A program made the position numbers and the translations under genes. A DNA stretch of 64,000 bases from an uncultured Gemmatimonadota bacterium (lineage in GTDB: Bacteria; Gemmatimonadota; Gemmatimonadetes; Palauibacterales; Palauibacteraceae), in the NCBI GenBank assembly GCA_913043255.1, contig CAJWLK010000001.1, positions 471,045-535,044 of the forward strand, read 5' to 3'. Under the pieces are notes generated by a model, which saw only the letters and a list, made by a program, of their open reading frames with translations, did no database searches and had not been told where the DNA came from. Shown piece after piece: positions 35,330 to 46,100 of this stretch; position 1 is the first letter of the stretch; each line of letters opens with the position of its first letter.

Positions 35330-36706
35330 TTGGTCATTCATAGCCAGGGTGAAATTGAGCGAGATCTATCAGTGATTCAGAAAGACGCATTACTTCATAA
35401 GATCGAGTCAAAAAATGCAAAAGTTGGAGTCCTTGGGCTCGGATATGTAGGCCTTCCAGTGATCACGGCATTCGCTGAGGCTGGATTCACAACATTGGGT
35501 TTTGATGTCCTCGAAAGCGTAGTCGATCTTGTGCGGAGTGGAAAATCACACGTCGGCGACGTCATGCCCGAAGCTGTGTCATCCATGGTTGAGGTTGGAC
35601 GCCTAGATGCAACTACAGACTTCGGTCGTCTCAGTGAGGTTGATGCAATAATCATTTGTGTCCCAACACCACTCGGAAAAACCGGAGATCCTGATGTCTC
35701 GTATATCATGCGAGCTTTAGAAGCAATCCGAAAAAACTTGCGACCAGGACAACTAATCGTACTTGAGTCAACAACTTACCCAGGAACAACACGAGAACTC
35801 CTCCAACCAGAGCTTGAGGGTGACGGCCTAATAGTCGGAGAGGACTTTTTTCTCGCCTTCAGTCCCGAACGGGTTGACCCAGGAAACACAACATGGACAT
35901 TCACGAACACAGCCAAAGTGGTTGGCGGACTTACTGAGGCATGCCGTCAACTTTCGACAGCCCTGTACGGAAGTGTAATCGATGAAGTGGTGACTGTGTC
36001 TTCGCCGGAAGCCGCTGAGTTGACAAAATTACTCGAAAACACTTTCCGAGCTGTAAACATCGGTCTCGTAAACGAGATGGCGATGATCACGGACCGTTTG
36101 GGAATCGATATCTGGGAAGTGGTCAACGCAGCGGCAACTAAGCCCTATGGATTCATGCGATTTACACCGGGGCCAGGTCTTGGTGGGCACTGTATACCCA
36201 TCGACCCACACTATCTCGCATGGAAAATGCGGACGCTACAGTATCGGACTCGGTTTATTGAACTTGCGTCGGAAGTCAACGCCGAGATGCCTCGCTATTT
36301 GGTCTCACGAATCGCTCAGGCGCTTAACGAACATGATAAACCTGTAAAAGGAAGCCGAGTTCTGCTGCTAGGGGTGGCCTACAAAGCGAACGTTGGGGAC
36401 ATCCGTGAGAGTCCGGCTTTGGATATCCTTGAACTTCTTCGTTCGGATGGAGCCATCGTCTCCTATCACGATCCCTTCGTCCCCTCAATCAATCTCGATT
36501 CGAGCACTCTACAGTCCGAACCGTTTACCAAAGATCTATTGCGAAACAGTGACATCGTCGTGATCACAACCGATCACAAGAAAATCGGTTACGATCTAGT
36601 CCTTGAGCACGCGCCCATTGTCTTGGATCCGAGGGACGGATTGCGCGGGAAGAGGGGCCGTGCTCTGGTCTACCCGATTGCAGGCCCACCGAGGGTCCCG
36701 AATTAA
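35330..36706 (+). CDS. UDP-N-acetylglucosamine/glucose 6-dehydrogenase-type enzyme
   Basis: A 458-residue nucleotide-sugar dehydrogenase. The NAD site Val-Leu-Gly-Leu-Gly-Tyr-Val-Gly-Leu-Pro is near residue 35. Glu-Ser-Thr-Thr-Tyr-Pro-Gly-Thr and Phe-Ser-Pro-Glu-Arg-Val-Asp-Pro-Gly are present. The catalytic Cys lies in Gly-Gly-His-Cys-Ile-Pro-Ile-Asp-Pro, and Ala-Tyr-Lys-Ala-Asn-Val-Gly-Asp-x-Arg-Glu-Ser-Pro lies near the C-terminus. The Gly-His-Cys-Ile-Pro-x-Asp form is typical of the WbpA/TviB/WecC group that oxidises UDP-GlcNAc for surface polysaccharides. TTG start at 35330 or GTG at 35372 are both possible. Likely feeds capsule or O-antigen synthesis. Confidence 0.9.
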   Translation: MVIHSQGEIERDLSVIQKDALLHKIESKNAKVGVLGLGYVGLPVITAFAEAGFTTLGFDVLESVVDLVRSGKSHVGDVMPEAVSSMVEVGRLDATTDFGRLSEVDAIIICVPTPLGKTGDPDVSYIMRALEAIRKNLRPGQLIVLESTTYPGTTRELLQPELEGDGLIVGEDFFLAFSPERVDPGNTTWTFTNTAKVVGGLTEACRQLSTALYGSVIDEVVTVSSPEAAELTKLLENTFRAVNIGLVNEMAMITDRLGIDIWEVVNAAATKPYGFMRFTPGPGLGGHCIPIDPHYLAWKMRTLQYRTRFIELASEVNAEMPRYLVSRIAQALNEHDKPVKGSRVLLLGVAYKANVGDIRESPALDILELLRSDGAIVSYHDPFVPSINLDSSTLQSEPFTKDLLRNSDIVVITTDHKKIGYDLVLEHAPIVLDPRDGLRGKRGRALVYPIAGPPRVPN

Positions 36707-36727
36707 ACAGAGAATAACCACTACAGA

Positions 36728-38197
36728 TCAACGCTTAATTTCGAGACGATCACCAGGGTGTATCGTTGAAGATGACAAACCATTCCATTCCATAAGTTGA
36801 CGAGTTGACACTGAGAAGCGGTGCGCGATTAACCACAGTGAATCACCTCTTCGAACAACAACCGTGGCTGAACCAGAACTCCTTTCCGGCGTATTCGAAC
36901 CGGCGTTATCACTACTAGCCGAAGAACTTGCAGCTTGGCGGCTCGCCAAACGAGCAGGGCTTGGGATGACCAAACGTTGCCCAATCCTAAGACGGCGAGG
37001 GTTCACATTTCCATTTGCGGATCGGAGGGCCACCACTGTGACCCCATATCGGCGTCCAATCTCACCAAGTGTCTGGCCTCGCGTTACTACGTGGTACGTC
37101 CATGTGACCCGTTCTTCCTGAGGAATTGCAGCATAGCGACCCCCAAACTCGGCAGCACCATCTCGCGGAATTCGGATGACCACTGCTCTGTTTGGGGGAG
37201 TTACACGCTGCGGAAACTGAGGGTTTAGTTCTCGAATCACATCTTCCTCTGTACCAGCTGCATCGGCCAGAACATCAAAGCTCGTCGCGTCAGGAACTGT
37301 TACGGTTACGATGTCGTCTCGCGCCTGCTTGACGATGTGTCCAAAGCCATAGCGCTCCGGATTCTTTCCTATGATGGAAGCAGCAATCAGTTTCGGTACG
37401 TAGTCCCGGGTCTCTCTCCTGAGAATTCCCGTGTCCGCCACATCCCAAAAGGTTCCACCCTCGCCCTCGACACGTCGGAGACCTCGTCGCACACGTCCAG
37501 GACCAGCGTTATACGCAGCTGCTGCTAAGTACCATGAGTCAAATTGTTTATAAAGATCGGACAAGTAACGAAGCGCGGAATCGGTAGCTTTCTCAGGATC
37601 CCTCCGTTCATCGATCCAGAAAGAAACCTCAAGATCATACGTCTGCGCTGTACTTGAGATGAACTGCCATATACCCACCGCCCGTGCACGGCTATATGCG
37701 AAGGGATTCATCCCACTCTCAATGAGTGCGAGATAGATAAACTCTTGAGGCATGTTCGCCTCGCGAAGCTTATGGCGGATCATCCGTTCCCATCGACCCT
37801 TGCGTTCCAGGTAGAGTCCGAAGCGTTCCGGAATCACTGTCTCAAAGTAATCAATCCATTTTTGAACTGCGGCGTTCATTACAAGAGGGAAGGTCTCGCG
37901 TCGATCTATAGCGCGGACCAGTGTTAACGGATCTCCAGCCAATTCTTCACGAATCCGACGATCAATCTCATCCGACAACAACCCTCTTTGAGATTGTTCC
38001 TTGTACTCTTGAACAGCCGGAGCCCCAGAGCCAGTCTCGAGCATAGCAACCTGCGATCCATCAGTTGGTCTAGTCCTGGCGTCATTGGGAGATGGTGTCA
38101 CCTTGGGCGAGAGGATCCCACAGCCCGTGAGAAAGACCGCCATAGCCACGATTGTGGCTGGCCCATTGATTAGATTTCGACCCGCCTGTTCCCCCAT
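36728..38197 (-). CDS. MltD-like lytic transglycosylase lipoprotein with LysM repeats
   Basis: A lipoprotein of about 489 residues. The lipobox Leu-Thr-Gly-Cys is near residue 26. A central SLT domain has Ala-Leu-Ile-Glu-Ser-Gly (catalytic Glu), Ala-Val-Gly-Ile-Trp-Gln-Phe and Ala-Ala-Tyr-Asn-Ala-Gly-Pro-Gly-Arg-Val. Two LysM modules lie at the C-terminus, separated by a Ser-rich linker; a segment before them may be a third, diverged LysM-like unit. It cleaves glycan strands to 1,6-anhydroMurNAc products. The start at 38197 has GGGAGGG at good spacing; an ATG five codons upstream is weaker. Its products could enter the recycling genes at 14-16 kb. Confidence 0.92.
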   Translation of the reverse strand: MGEQAGRNLINGPATIVAMAVFLTGCGILSPKVTPSPNDARTRPTDGSQVAMLETGSGAPAVQEYKEQSQRGLLSDEIDRRIREELAGDPLTLVRAIDRRETFPLVMNAAVQKWIDYFETVIPERFGLYLERKGRWERMIRHKLREANMPQEFIYLALIESGMNPFAYSRARAVGIWQFISSTAQTYDLEVSFWIDERRDPEKATDSALRYLSDLYKQFDSWYLAAAAYNAGPGRVRRGLRRVEGEGGTFWDVADTGILRRETRDYVPKLIAASIIGKNPERYGFGHIVKQARDDIVTVTVPDATSFDVLADAAGTEEDVIRELNPQFPQRVTPPNRAVVIRIPRDGAAEFGGRYAAIPQEERVTWTYHVVTRGQTLGEIGRRYGVTVVALRSANGNVNPRRLRIGQRLVIPSPARLASRQAASSSASSDNAGSNTPERSSGSATVVVRRGDSLWLIAHRFSVSTRQLMEWNGLSSSTIHPGDRLEIKR

Positions 38198-38291
38198 CCA
38201 CAACCCTCCCATTTCTCCACCCTCAGCACCTCTGAACCCCAGTCTATTAAGGGTCGAACAACAAAGCTAGAAAGCTTGAAGAAAACCTGAA

Positions 38292-39749
38292 CTATTGCAT
38301 ATAGTAGTTGGGTGCCTCACGGGTAATAATAACATCATGAGGGTGAGACTCACGCAAGCCCCCACCTGTAATCTGAAGAAATTGGGTTTCTTGGCGAAGA
38401 GCCTCTATGTTTTCAACCCCACAGTACCCCATTCCACTTCGCAAACCGCCAATAAGTTGGAATGCCGTGTCGGCGACAGGCCCTTTATAGGGGACTCGCC
38501 CCTCAATCCCTTCGGGTACAAGCTTCTCAGTCGCTGCACCCTCCTGGAAATACCGATCTGCCGATCCTTCCTTCATTGCAGAAAGTGAACCCATACCTCG
38601 GATCACTTTGAAGCGTCTTCCCTCAAGAAGGAATGTCTCACCTGGGCTTTCGTCGGTACCCGCAAACATCGAACCCAACATGCAGCTCTCAGCCCCAGCA
38701 GCAATGGCCTTAACTATGTCGCCTGAGTACTTAATCCCTCCATCGGCAATTAAGGGGGCACGGCCGTCTAGGCCAGTTGCCGCATCTTGGATTGCAGTGA
38801 TTTGTGGGACCCCTACACCTGTCACCACCCGAGTGGTGCAGATTGATCCCGGACCAACCCCAACTTTAACTGCATCAACACCCAGATCGGCCAATGCAGA
38901 TGCCCCCTCACGTGTGGCAACATTTCCAGCAATCAGTGAGGTGTCAGGTAAGGTCTCGCGCACACGTGCGACAAACTGTAAGACCCCTTCCGAATGCCCA
39001 TGAGCTGTATCAACCACCACAACGTCGACTCCAGCTGCCGCAAGTTCCCTAGCTCGCTCTAAGTCGCGAGCATTAGTGCCTACAGCGCCGCCTACGCGCA
39101 GTCGTCCATGACCATCTTTGGTCGAGTTTGGGAATTGTCGCCGTTTGAAAATGTCCTTAACTGTAATCAAGCCCTTGAGGCAACCAGCGTCATCTATGAC
39201 GGGAAGTTTCTCAATCTTGTGCTTACGTAGGGTGTCTTCGGCCTCCTCCAATGATGTGCCAAGTGGCGCCGTCACAAGGCCTTCAGATGTCATCACATCA
39301 CTAACTCGACGCGAGAGATCCGTCTCGAATACTAGGTCACGGTTGGTAAGTATGCCCAAGAGACGCCCTTCCCCATCCACAATCGGAACACCACTGATGG
39401 AAAATTCTTTCATCCGCTGCTTAGCTTCGCGGAGGGTAGCTTCCGGACCCAGAGCGATTGGGTTCAAAATCATACCGCTCTCGGATCGCTTGACGCGATC
39501 AACTTGTTGGGCTTGTGTCTCGATAGACATGTTCTTGTGGATGAACCCGATCCCGCCCTCACGTGCAAGTGCAATCGCCATCCGATATTCCGTAACCGTA
39601 TCCATCGCGGCGGACACGAGGGGAACCGACAGTTGGATCTGATTAGTTAGCCGAGTCGAAGTATCAACATCGGCTGGGTGTACCACGTTATGACCTGGGG
39701 AAAGTAATACATCATCGAAAGTCAAAGTCTCGCGGATCGGTTTGCTCAT
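38292..39749 (-). CDS. guaB: IMP dehydrogenase
   Basis: A 485-residue enzyme of guanine nucleotide synthesis (IMP to XMP). It has the usual TIM barrel with two inserted CBS domains at about residues 95-215. The active-site loop Gly-Pro-Gly-Ser-Ile-Cys-Thr-Thr-Arg carries the catalytic [10 protein letters not shown] and a flap with Arg-Tyr-Phe-Gln-Glu are also present. Complete and of normal length. It is preceded by a 257-nt gap in which I see no gene. Confidence 0.97.
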   Translation of the reverse strand: MSKPIRETLTFDDVLLSPGHNVVHPADVDTSTRLTNQIQLSVPLVSAAMDTVTEYRMAIALAREGGIGFIHKNMSIETQAQQVDRVKRSESGMILNPIALGPEATLREAKQRMKEFSISGVPIVDGEGRLLGILTNRDLVFETDLSRRVSDVMTSEGLVTAPLGTSLEEAEDTLRKHKIEKLPVIDDAGCLKGLITVKDIFKRRQFPNSTKDGHGRLRVGGAVGTNARDLERARELAAAGVDVVVVDTAHGHSEGVLQFVARVRETLPDTSLIAGNVATREGASALADLGVDAVKVGVGPGSICTTRVVTGVGVPQITAIQDAATGLDGRAPLIADGGIKYSGDIVKAIAAGAESCMLGSMFAGTDESPGETFLLEGRRFKVIRGMGSLSAMKEGSADRYFQEGAATEKLVPEGIEGRVPYKGPVADTAFQLIGGLRSGMGYCGVENIEALRQETQFLQITGGGLRESHPHDVIITREAPNYYMQ

Positions 39750-40006
39750 GAGGCTCTTTGAGGGCTGAATTTGCTTCGGATTAGCAGAAGGGGATCGCGG
39801 CAGAGAAGCGCTTCTTCTTCGAGGCGATCTGGAGCCAGAACGAAATACGCCGCACTTTCTCCTCGCTCGGAACAGGCAAGCGATAGTGCGGCCTTATGAA
39901 TAAACGATGCGGCTCCCATGAGCCATCGTAGGTGGCGACATGGCTCGAGTCAACGTGCTGTTCCTACGGGTGACACTCATAGGCCGTGGGTCACAGCCAT
40001 AAAATA

Positions 40007-40378
40007 CTATTCGACGATAACTTCACGCTCTTCTGGCGGTTCGTGATCGCGATCGTGTGGTGGCTCCGGGGTCCCAGCTTCAAGTTCAGCGAGAAACTCC
40101 CTACGAGCCTCTCGGAAAGGCTCAAATACGCGCTCAGCGGCCCCAAGCACCTTCATTGTACCTTTCATGGTACTTGCCGAAACACCCCTTTGCCGTAGTC
40201 CTTTTTGTACAGTCTCGGCAAACTGATGAAGCATTGGCGTACTTGGCGTCGACCCATCACTGAAATCAGAACTTAGAAACTCTATGAAATCTAGAACTTC
40301 GTGTTGCTTCTCTTCGGGAAGCGCCCCGAGCTTGCGCCAAATCTGTCTTTTGAGAAAGTCGGTCATTCCACAGTCCAT
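40007..40378 (-). CDS. Small conserved-looking helical protein, function unknown
   Basis: About 123 residues. The opening Lys-Leu-Gly-Ala-Leu-Pro-Glu-Glu-Lys-Gln-His-Glu-Val-Leu-Asp-Phe-Ile-Glu-Phe-Leu pattern resembles the N-terminal helix of DUF2281-type small proteins, which are often antitoxin-like. The rest is charged and ends in a Pro/Glu/Arg-rich acidic tail. ATG codons at 40399, 40378 and 40366 are all possible and none has a strong ribosome binding site. No toxin-like partner is adjacent. The coding call rests on the good family-like segment and its isolated position. Confidence 0.55.
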   Translation of the reverse strand: MDCGMTDFLKRQIWRKLGALPEEKQHEVLDFIEFLSSDFSDGSTPSTPMLHQFAETVQKGLRQRGVSASTMKGTMKVLGAAERVFEPFREARREFLAELEAGTPEPPHDRDHEPPEEREVIVE

Positions 40379-40504
40379 GGTCTTATTAGACCAACCCATA
40401 ATGGGATAGTTTAGGCTTGTCTATATGACGATAGCAGTTACGCTCTGATCTCGGCCAGTCAGGATGTTTTACGATTGACCATTCGAACCCTCGGGGAGAA
40501 ACGT

Positions 40505-41224
40505 GTGAGCTTCGAAAAATCTTCGGGAAAACCATGGCATCAACCGAAATCATTTCCACCACATCCAGGCTCAACGCTGCATGTATGGCGAGTCGATCTT
40601 AATAGACTAAAAGAGTCAAGTCTCGAGATTGGTCTTCTGAGCATGGACGAAGTGGATCGGGCTAATCGACTCCGGTCCAACGAAAGCCGTTGGAGGTTTC
40701 AGGCTTCTCGAATAGCACTCCGGAAGATCTTGGCAGCTTACATAAAACGTACACCTTCAGAACTGGAATTTCGTTACGGAGACACTGGGAAACCAATCCT
40801 GAAAATACACCATCAAGATAGCAATTTAGCGAATCTATTCTTTAATCTAAGTCACTCAGGTCAACTTGCTCTATTGGCCGTTTCAGGCGCTGGCGAAGTT
40901 GGTGTTGATGTGGAGAAGATACGAGAACGCTCAGCTATTGATCGGATTGCCCAGCGTCACTTTTCACCCAAAGAACACGAAAGATGGGCGATGCTTGATA
41001 CGTCGGATCGCCTCACAGAATTCTATCGTGTGTGGACCCGGAAAGAAGCATTACTCAAAGCGTCGAGCCACGGCTTGTCGTGGCCCCTTACGCGAGTGGA
41101 CTCGCTACAGGGAGTCATCGATCAAACCAAATTTTGGTTAAAGGATGTGGAAATCGATAGCAACTTTACCGGCGCCATAGCCTGTAAAACAACTCCAACA
41201 GAAATTCATTTTTGGAGTTTTTAG
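40505..41224 (+). CDS. Sfp-type 4'-phosphopantetheinyl transferase
   Basis: About 239 residues. It has the Sfp/Gsp signature set: Phe-Asn-Leu-Ser-His-Ser-Gly near residue 118, Gly-Val-Asp-Val-Glu-Lys-Ile near residue 140 (Mg ligands Asp and Glu), and Trp-Thr-Arg-Lys-Glu-Ala-Leu-Leu-Lys near residue 180. It transfers phosphopantetheine from CoA to a serine on acyl, peptidyl or aryl carrier proteins. The GTG at 40505 has GGGGAG 6 nt upstream and is preferred to a TTG at 40475. No carrier-protein gene lies in the window, so it may serve a remote PKS, NRPS or lysine/fatty-acid system. Confidence 0.9.
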   Translation: MSFEKSSGKPWHQPKSFPPHPGSTLHVWRVDLNRLKESSLEIGLLSMDEVDRANRLRSNESRWRFQASRIALRKILAAYIKRTPSELEFRYGDTGKPILKIHHQDSNLANLFFNLSHSGQLALLAVSGAGEVGVDVEKIRERSAIDRIAQRHFSPKEHERWAMLDTSDRLTEFYRVWTRKEALLKASSHGLSWPLTRVDSLQGVIDQTKFWLKDVEIDSNFTGAIACKTTPTEIHFWSF

Positions 41225-41576
41225 TCACCGTAAAACAGCTGCATATTTTGTCCCTCACCTTGTTCACGGTTCCAATCGACATCGAGAATAATCACCTCCA
41301 TGTAGCCGTAAAAATCGAAGCTTATTCAATCATAGATGAAGTTCCCTAATCAGCAGATCCACCTCATAATCAACCATATGAATCATATATAGATATATTT
41401 AACATTTAAATATCATAATCTTATCATTTACCGAGACATAATTATCAAATATAGTGATAAAGGTTGACGTTCGGATGATTATTGATCAAAATTTCCTTGG
41501 AAACGTAATGGCTCTCTAGCCATTCAATCTTGATCTAACAGTCATTGTTCAAAGGCCCTCATTACCTGGAGGTTGC
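41225..41576 (+). promoter_or_regulatory. AT-rich intergenic region and glnA leader
   Basis: No gene is seen in these 352 nt. 41380-41470 is markedly A+T-rich compared with the surroundings, which suits a promoter or regulator-binding region. A perfect 7-bp hairpin lies at 41507-41524 (41507-41513 with 41518-41524, 4-nt loop), about 52 nt before the glnA start. An interrupted palindrome TTTCC-TT-GGAAA lies at 41492-41503. Either could be an operator or leader element. A TTGACG at 41464-41469 could be a -35, but no good -10 follows at the right distance. Confidence 0.4.
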
Positions 41577-42983
41577 ATGTCGCCGGACAACTTTTTTGCC
41601 GCACCTACAGAACACGCTGCCGAAACCAAGTACGAAGAATACGGCAAGCAGCTAGGTGACTCACCCGAACGAGATGGAATGCTTGAACTCTGTCGAGCCC
41701 TCAATGTTCGTTTTCTACGGCTCCGGTTCATAGACATTTTAGGCATGCCGAAAAATGTGGAAGTGCCGGCAAGTCAATTCGATAAAGCATTCGACGGTGA
41801 AATCCTTTTTGACGGTTCATCAATCGAAGGATTCGTTCGGATCGAAGAGAGCGACATGCTTCTCAAACCGGACCTGGAGACGTTCCGTGTGTTCCCATGG
41901 GGGAACCCAGATGCCAGAGTCGCGCAAGTTTTTTGCGATGTATATCGACCGAACGGGGATGTGTTCATGGGAGACCCACGAGGCTGCCTTCGTCGCGTCG
42001 TCGACCAGGCATCGTCCATGGGATATGTCATGAATGCAGGAGTTGAGGCGGAATTCTTTCTCTTCCTGCGAGACGAGTCCGGGAACTCGACTGTCGAAAC
42101 ACATGACGCAGGCGGCTACTTCGACCTCACACCGGTCGATTTAGGCGAGCGTGCTCGGCGACACATGGTAACAAATCTTGAGGCGATGGGGTTAGAGATC
42201 GAAGCTGCGCACCACGAGGTGGCCCAGGGACAACACGAAATCGACTTTAAGTATGGGGAAGCGCTTCGTACAGCTGATGATCTCATGACGTTCAAGTTTG
42301 TCGTCCGAAACGTCGCACACGCCCATGGACTACATGCCACATTCATGCCTAAACCGATTTTCGGAGCTAATGGATCAGGTATGCACACTCACCAGTCCAT
42401 GTTCGAAGATGGGGAAAATATTTTCTTTGATGCGGAAGCGGAGTACCAACTGTCTCCAGTGATGCTTCACTACATTGGCGGGCTAAAAAAACACGCGCGC
42501 GCGATAGCCGCGATTACAAACCCAATCGTGAACAGTTATAAGCGACTCGTCCCAGGATATGAAGCTCCCGTGAGTATTGCCTGGTCACAGCGCAACCGGT
42601 CACCCATGATCCGGGTACCAGACCGACGAGGCGTGGGAACCCGGTGCGAGTTCCGCATGCCCGATCCATCTTGTAATCCATATCTTGCTCTCGCGGTTCA
42701 GCTTGCTGCGGGGCTTGACGGCATCACAAACCAGATTGACCCGGGGCCACCGCTCGACACGAATGTCTGGCAACTCTCAGATGAGGAGCGGGCCGAAATC
42801 GGGCTCGAAACGCTCCCGGCGAACCTTGGAGAGGCTGTCCACGAACTCGAAGGAAATGAGATAATGAGGGCTGCCTTAGGTGATCATATCTTCGACCACT
42901 TCATTCAAGCTAAGAAGGCTGAATGGGGGGAGTATGTCGCTCAAGTGAGCGAATGGGAGCTTGATAATTACATCTCCTATTGA
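41577..42983 (+). CDS. glnA: Type I glutamine synthetase
   Basis: A 468-residue GSI joining glutamate and ammonia with ATP. It shows Phe-Asp-Gly-Ser-Ser-Ile-Glu-Gly-Phe, Gly-Val-Glu-Ala-Glu-Phe-Phe (metal ligands), His-His-Glu-Val-Ala-Gln-Gly-Gln-His-Glu-Ile, and Gly-Ala-Asn-Gly-Ser-Gly-Met-His. Arg-Cys-Glu-Phe-Arg-Met-Pro-Asp-Pro follows. At the place of the adenylylated Tyr of enteric enzymes (Asn-Leu-Tyr-Asp-Leu-Pro) this protein reads Asn-Val-Trp-Gln-Leu-Ser, so GlnE-type adenylylation is not possible there. GGAGG lies close before the ATG. It converges on the NAD-GDH gene, forming a nitrogen-assimilation pair. Confidence 0.96.
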   Translation: MSPDNFFAAPTEHAAETKYEEYGKQLGDSPERDGMLELCRALNVRFLRLRFIDILGMPKNVEVPASQFDKAFDGEILFDGSSIEGFVRIEESDMLLKPDLETFRVFPWGNPDARVAQVFCDVYRPNGDVFMGDPRGCLRRVVDQASSMGYVMNAGVEAEFFLFLRDESGNSTVETHDAGGYFDLTPVDLGERARRHMVTNLEAMGLEIEAAHHEVAQGQHEIDFKYGEALRTADDLMTFKFVVRNVAHAHGLHATFMPKPIFGANGSGMHTHQSMFEDGENIFFDAEAEYQLSPVMLHYIGGLKKHARAIAAITNPIVNSYKRLVPGYEAPVSIAWSQRNRSPMIRVPDRRGVGTRCEFRMPDPSCNPYLALAVQLAAGLDGITNQIDPGPPLDTNVWQLSDEERAEIGLETLPANLGEAVHELEGNEIMRAALGDHIFDHFIQAKKAEWGEYVAQVSEWELDNYISY

Positions 42984-43141
42984 TTGATCTTTTGACCTCG
43001 ATCAGAACGGTGTCACGGAGGAGATTAGGCCGCGAAAGACAATTGTAATCGCGAGGAACACTTATACAGAAGGGAGAGTTAACTAGCCAAGATGTGTGAG
43101 TCGCCGTAACGCAAAACTCAGATTCCGATTTAGATCTACCT

Positions 43142-46100
43142 TCAAATTATCGTTTCGGTGATCTGGGGTTCGTTGACGGTGTCCACTGCAACAATAAAGG
43201 CTGATAAGCTGGGAGATTCTGCAGTGCGAATCTCTGAAACGATATTTCGGATGCGGCTCAGATCAACAGCATTCTTATGCCGAAACCTTTGCATCGCATC
43301 TTCGATCGTGGTTTCGGTGGCCGCAACAATTACGTTTGCAGTGATACGAGAACGAGCTTGTTCTAGCCTCGCAATCAAAATTCTTGCCGCACGTTGTCCC
43401 CAGTGATCCTCTGCTGCCAGTTTTTCGACATTCGTGCGCAACCACGGAAAATCAATCTCTTCAGTAAGACCTAGATAGACGGTGCTTACGGCTTCCGTGC
43501 TGGCACCAGTTTCTCGGACTAAGGCCGCCATTGGCAATAACTCATCGACATACCGGAAAGTGACCAATTGCTCGGCCATCTCAGAATTAAGTCCAGCATG
43601 TTCATGTATCTTGCAGTCATTCCGAAAGTCCTCTAGACGGTGGCCGGTGAGCATGGCTGGAAGAGCGGCCCGCACTTCGCGCACTGGTCCGTGAAGTGCC
43701 TTAATCGCTTCACCGATTGGCTGAACGAGATCAGTTCTCTGGAGCAACCAACGAGTCGTCCGACTTAGTGAGTTTGCAATCTCAAGATACCATTGATTTT
43801 GAGCTTCAACCCGAACGTTTGCGTCCGCTTCTCGGAGACCCGCATACAGGTCATCCGCATCAGTGATTTCAGAAGCCACGTACCACGTACGTGCCACTGT
43901 AGATGCAGCACGCCCACTCTCTCGCATAAGTAAGATGTGACTGGAAGCACCCATCCTATCGACAAACAGATTTGTTAAAATCGTACTTGAAATGCGCGCA
44001 TTCAAGCGATGTTTCTCAAGATCCGATCGTTCCACCACTTTCAAAGCGGAAAGCGGGAAGTATCGCTTCGCCAACTCCAGCATCGCGGGGTCGTTCGGAA
44101 CTCCCGAGGAGACAATCAATTGTTTGAGGTGAAGCTTTGCGTGTGCGAGCAGGCTAGCCAATTCTGGTCGAGTTAGATGTCCCCCCGCGACCTCACGGTC
44201 CAAAAGCTCTTCAGTCGTAGGCAGACGTTCAAGCACCGGATCCAACACCCCCTCCCGTTCCATACGGTGTAATGCCTCATGAAACAGGATTGGCTTATTT
44301 TGAGCACGGATCACATCAAGGCTAATAGCAAGGGATTGATTATAATTGTTGAGTAGCACAGCATCAGCCACCTCGTCGGTACACGCCTTGAGCAGATTAT
44401 TTCGCTCATCTGTTGACAATGATCCACGCTTCAACGGACCGGCGAGGAGAACTTTGAGGTTAACCTCTCGATCGGACATGTCGACACCAGCAGAGTTATC
44501 GACAGCATCAGTGTTGACCCCTCCGCCCGAAACCGCAAACTGGATTCGTGCTCGCTGAGTCAGTCCAAGGTTGCCACCTTCACCGATTACGCACGCATTC
44601 AACTCTGTGGCATTGATCCGCACACTATCATTGCTTGGATCTCCAACATCGGTATGCGTCTCGGAACTCGCTTTCACATATGTCCCCACACCACCATTCC
44701 ATAACAAATCGACCTTTGCCCGCAGGATTGACCGAATAAGTTCCTCTCCGTTCATTACCTCCTTCTCGATACCAAGTCGTTCACGCACCGCGTCCGAGAG
44801 AGAAATCTTCTTTGCCGTACGTTCGAAGACACCACCACCCTCGCTGATAAGATCCAAATCGTAGTCGGACCAAGAGGAGTTCAAGAGAGAGAATAAGCGC
44901 TGTCGTTCCACCCAACTCACTTCCACATCGGGGTTTGGATCGAGAAAGATGTGTCGATGGTTGAATGCCGCAACCAATCGGATCTTACGGCTGAGCAACA
45001 TCCCATTACCAAAGACATCGCCACTCATATCTCCGATACCTGCAACCGTGAACGGCTCATTCGCTAAGTCAAGATCCAATTCCCGAAAGTGGCGTTTTAT
45101 ACACTCCCACGTGCCTCGGGCCGTAATTCCCTCTTTTTTGTGGTCATACCCCTGGGACCCTCCTGAAGCGAATGCATCTTCGAGCCAATATCCAACTTCA
45201 AGAGCGAGTTCATTTGCAGTATCAGAATTTTTCGAAGTGCCCTTATCAGCTGCGACGACGAGATAGGGATCAGGGTCATCATATACGACCATACCTGCAG
45301 GATGAACGACTTCTTCTTTAATCACGTTATCGGAGATTTCAAGTAATCCACGAACAAACTCCCTATAGCTCTCTAGCCCGGCAGCGAGGCGATCGGCCCG
45401 CACCTCTGAGAGACCCTTTACTATAAACGCCCCTTTAGCTCCACCAGGCACAATGACAGCATTCTTGACCCGTTGTGTCTTAACGAGATCCAAAACCTCA
45501 ACACGAAAGTCTTCATAGCGGTCGCTCCAACGGATCCCACCCCGTGCAACATCATCCATCCTAAGGTGTGTAGCTTCGGTACCAGATCCATGAAGATACA
45601 CCTCATGTTTAGGGCGTGGCTCGGGCATAAAATCTACTGCGCGACAGTTGATTTTAATCGCGAGGAGCAGAGATTTGCGAAGGTCTCCGCGATAATAGTT
45701 TGTCCGCTCTGTAGCGTGAATAAGAGTAAAAATTCGACGGAGTGTTCGATCGTCCTCGATGCCACGAACTGAGGCAAGAGTATCTCGAAAATCACGCGCC
45801 AGGACCTTAATACCATCTTCACGCGGCGGCTCAACCTCTGGATCAAAACGTGCCGCAAAAATGTTAAAGAGGACGAATGCAATATTTGGATAAGCAGTCA
45901 GCGGACGCTGCCCCCCCATACGACTAGCAACCGCACCAAGACGGAAGGCATAACTCGCGTAAGCACGGAGCACACCAACCTCTTTCCATGTTAATCCTGC
46001 ACTCATAATGAGTTCGTTAAGGCGATCGTCTTCGGCCACCCCTTCCTGAATAGCGCGAAGCGCATCTGAAATACGCTCCTCGCTTTCTTCTACAGCAACA

